Translations under genes and position numbers: made by a program
Notes under the pieces: generated by a model
What the model was told of the DNA's origin: nothing
The model's input: the letters and a program-made list of their open reading frames with translations, nothing else
The model's database searches: none
In this document: in pieces, positions 3,850-5,999 of the stretch
How positions within the stretch are numbered: position 1 is the stretch's first letter
Layout of the letters: the number at the start of each line of letters is the position of its first letter
Assembly: GCA_050010255.1 (NCBI GenBank)
Contig: JBEKLJ010000208.1
Coordinates: 1 to 5,999, forward strand
Source: JBEKLJ01 sp050010255
GTDB lineage: Bacteria > Acidobacteriota > Terriglobia > Bryobacterales > Bryobacteraceae
Reading direction: 5' to 3'
Length of the DNA: 5,999 nt

Positions 3850-5999
3850 TTAGAAGATGTATTTCAGACTCAACTGCAGACGGCGCGGATATCCGGCCTG
3901 CTGCGAGGACGTGATCGTACCGAAGGTCGTAGATGTGGGAGTCATGGTCGCGGACGGGAAGCCGGGGTGGTTAAATGCGTTGAGCGCTTCCGCCCGGAAC
4001 TGAATGTCCCTGCCTTCGGTGATGCGGGTGTTCTTGATCAACGCCAGGTCGACGTTGTTCCCGTTCCGGCCGCGGAGCTGGGAGAACCGCAGCGGCCAAG
4101 TCCGCAGGGCGTTCACCAACTGGTTCGCGGAAAGCAGCTCGAAGCCGGCAGTGTTGAACCAGTGGTCCACTGTGCGCTGGCTGGCGGGCAGGACGATGTT
4201 CTTCGGGTCCCCGTAGTAGATGCAGCAGGTAGCGCCGGTGGGCCAGGCCAGGGGGAAGCCCACCTGGTAGCCGAAAATGCCTGAAAGCTGCCAGCCGCCC
4301 ACGATCCGGGAGACTATCGGGTCCTGGCCATTCAGGAAGGGTTTGTTCCTGCCGAACGGCAGTTCCCATACGCCGCTGAGGGAGAACCGGTGCGGCACGT
4401 CCTGGTCGGAAATCACGCGGACCGGGGCCGGGTCGCCCGGGTTCAGCAGTTCGGTCGCCTGCATGAACTTCGAGAAGGTGTAGTTGCCGGCCATCGAGAA
4501 GCCCTTGGCGAATCTCTTCTCGACCGACACCATCAGAGCGTGATACCAGGAGTAGCCCTGGGGGTTGGTCGTGCTAATCGACCCGAACTCGGGGTACGGC
4601 ACCAGCAGGCCGGACCGCGCGATCGTGCTGCCGGTGAAAATGCTTTGCGTATTCCCCGGCTGCAGGCCTTGGAACGGGTTGGGAACACTGCCGGTGAGGT
4701 TGTTGTTACAGGCGTTGTCGCGCGTCAGGCTGGCGCACAGGTACTTATCCGGCAGCACATTGATGTTGACAATGTTCGGGTTGCCGGTGGGATTGAGCTC
4801 GACGTGGATGGCCTTGTTGCCGGTGTAGTTGACTTCCAACAGAAGGTTGCCTGGGAAGACGTGCTGGACGCCGAGTTCCCAGCGCATCACGCGTGGCGCG
4901 AGGGGATTCTGATTGAAGAACTGGATGTTCTGTCCCAGGAACGTCTGGGGTCCCGCCGCGTTCCCCACCGGGTTCGTAATGCCATTGGGGAACGGGTTGG
5001 TGAGGGTGCCGATGAAGTTGATGTTGTCGGTGGTGGGCACCACGTTGGTGTTCTGGCTGAACCCGTGCTGGATGACGTCGCTGCGGCGCTCACCCAGGAA
5101 GCCATAGAACATGCCGAAGCCGCCGCGCAGCACGGTGTTATTGCCGATTTGGTAGGCCAGGCCGAACCGCGGCATCAACTGCGTTTTCGGCGTGTTGTAG
5201 AGCATGGTGGGGTTGCCGCCCACCCCGGCGAAGGTCAGCCCGCCCAGAGCCTGGATGCTCGAGATCTGGGTGACCAGGGCAGCATCCTTGGCAGCGAAGA
5301 CGCTCGCTGCCGTCGCCGAGAAGGGCTGCACGTAGGTGGGGTCGAAGCCCAGAACGCTCTTGTTATAGCGTTCGTGGAGCGCTTGCTCGAACTCGTAGCG
5401 CAACCCGATATTCACGGTCAGCCTGGGCGAGAGCTTCCAGTCGTCCTGCAGGAAGAAGCCCCAGGAATTCGATTGCTCAGCATAATCCGCCGAGCGGGCC
5501 ACATTGCTCGAGGATGACGGCAAGCCCAGCAGAAGAGCCGCCACGGACTGGCCAATGCTGCCCGGCGACGTCGCGGAATTGTCGAGCGGACCGCGTGTCC
5601 AAGTGGAGTCGAAATTGAATGTGCCCGTCTGCTGGAAGCCGAAGAACTTGTCGGTTTCCTGGTAGGCGCGGAATTCGAAGCCAGCGCGGAGGGAATGCTT
5701 GCCCATCGCTTTCGTCAGATTGGCGGCGGCGGTGTGGTTCATTACCGGCCTGTTCTCACCCGCCGTCGAGCCGGTGGGAATGTAGCCGGTCATGTTGAAC
5801 TGCGGGAAGTTGCGGACGCTCGCGGGGATCGCACTTGCATAGGACGCCGGGAAGCCCAGGCTGGTGAGGTCGAATCCTACCGCGTCCTGATTCCCGTCCT
5901 GATGGCGAATGAATCGGTTGTAACTGTAGCGGGCGTTTAGGACCGTGGTGGGAGAGAGCGTATAGACGTCGTCGAAAACGGCGGCTTTGGACAGGAACT
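3850..5999 (-). CDS. TonB-dependent receptor, Oar-like outer-membrane barrel, C-terminal part
   Basis: The frame stays open from the TAA at 3850-3852 to the window edge (about 715 residues), so the N-terminus is missing. I translated the stretch above the internal ATG at 5793 by hand. It continues the protein (for example TLSPTTVLNARYSYNRFIRH and FDLTSLGFPASYASAIPAS), so that ATG is not the start. The segments shown are typical of acidobacterial Oar/CarboxypepD_reg-like receptors: DWKLSPRLTVNIGLRYEFE, LMPRFGLAYQIGNNTVLRGG, FGMFYGFLGERRSD, DVPHRFSLSGVWELPFGRNK, GGWQLSGIFGYQVGFPL, FRAEALNAFNHPGFP, and a terminal LSLKYIF. The last aromatic residue fits the outer-membrane assembly signal. Such proteins take up ligands across the outer membrane using TonB energy; the plug, TonB box and signal peptide lie upstream of the window. 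The ligand is unknown, but rhaM downstream hints at a rhamnose-containing glycan. Two cysteine pairs sit in predicted loop-like segments. Confidence 0.9.
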   Translation of the reverse strand, partial: FLSKAAVFDDVYTLSPTTVLNARYSYNRFIRHQDGNQDAVGFDLTSLGFPASYASAIPASVRNFPQFNMTGYIPTGSTAGENRPVMNHTAAANLTKAMGKHSLRAGFEFRAYQETDKFFGFQQTGTFNFDSTWTRGPLDNSATSPGSIGQSVAALLLGLPSSSSNVARSADYAEQSNSWGFFLQDDWKLSPRLTVNIGLRYEFEQALHERYNKSVLGFDPTYVQPFSATAASVFAAKDAALVTQISSIQALGGLTFAGVGGNPTMLYNTPKTQLMPRFGLAYQIGNNTVLRGGFGMFYGFLGERRSDVIQHGFSQNTNVVPTTDNINFIGTLTNPFPNGITNPVGNAAGPQTFLGQNIQFFNQNPLAPRVMRWELGVQHVFPGNLLLEVNYTGNKAIHVELNPTGNPNIVNINVLPDKYLCASLTRDNACNNNLTGSVPNPFQGLQPGNTQSIFTGSTIARSGLLVPYPEFGSISTTNPQGYSWYHALMVSVEKRFAKGFSMAGNYTFSKFMQATELLNPGDPAPVRVISDQDVPHRFSLSGVWELPFGRNKPFLNGQDPIVSRIVGGWQLSGIFGYQVGFPLAWPTGATCCIYYGDPKNIVLPASQRTVDHWFNTAGFELLSANQLVNALRTWPLRFSQLRGRNGNNVDLALIKNTRITEGRDIQFRAEALNAFNHPGFPSATMTPTSTTFGTITSSQQAGYPRRLQLSLKYIF

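Noticed and set aside
4390..5517. Plus-strand open frame of 375 codons antisense to the TonB receptor
   Set aside because: The receptor frame is unmistakable; this is its mirror-frame shadow.
5791..5793. ATG taken as the start of the TonB receptor
   Set aside because: The same frame continues without a stop to the window edge and encodes typical receptor sequence upstream of it.

Overview
This is a GC-rich window from a bacterial chromosome, most likely an acidobacterium of the Solibacter/Bryobacter kind. That assignment is an inference. It rests on the large Oar-like TonB-dependent receptor (the expanded outer-membrane family of Acidobacteria), the SurA-like rotamase with a Pro/Ala-rich tail, and a BlaI-type repressor. 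No rRNA, tRNA, CRISPR array or transposase gene is visible.

Layout: two gene clusters converge on a 121-base spacer. The plus-strand cluster (1-2023) holds the 3' end of a SurA/parvulin-type peptidyl-prolyl isomerase, a YhaM-family 3'-5' exoribonuclease (OB fold plus HD domain) and a BlaI/MecI-family winged-helix repressor. The first two genes overlap by four bases (ATGA) and the third starts directly after the second's stop codon, so the three look like one translationally coupled operon. The minus-strand cluster (5999 down to 2145) holds, in transcription order, a TonB-dependent receptor whose N-terminus lies beyond the window, L-rhamnose mutarotase (rhaM), and a DegT/DnrJ/EryC1/StrS-family PLP aminotransferase.

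Working model (inference): the receptor imports a glycan or sugar-containing ligand across the outer membrane, RhaM interconverts the anomers of L-rhamnose, and the aminotransferase acts on a sugar or cyclitol ketone. Gaps of 90 and 175 bases containing hairpins separate the three minus-strand genes, so they may be processed or partly terminated between cistrons rather than forming one simple transcript. The plus-strand genes look like housekeeping functions (envelope folding, RNA turnover) with a regulator attached.

The most notable non-coding structures are a long inverted repeat (2044-2119, 26-base arms) between the converging genes, resembling dispersed REP-type palindromes, and a run of hairpins between the receptor and rhaM. 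The last of these is a perfect 14-bp stem with a GNRA loop ending 14 bases before the rhaM start codon. I see no convincing evidence of a wholly new system; the genes are recognisable families in a somewhat unusual arrangement.
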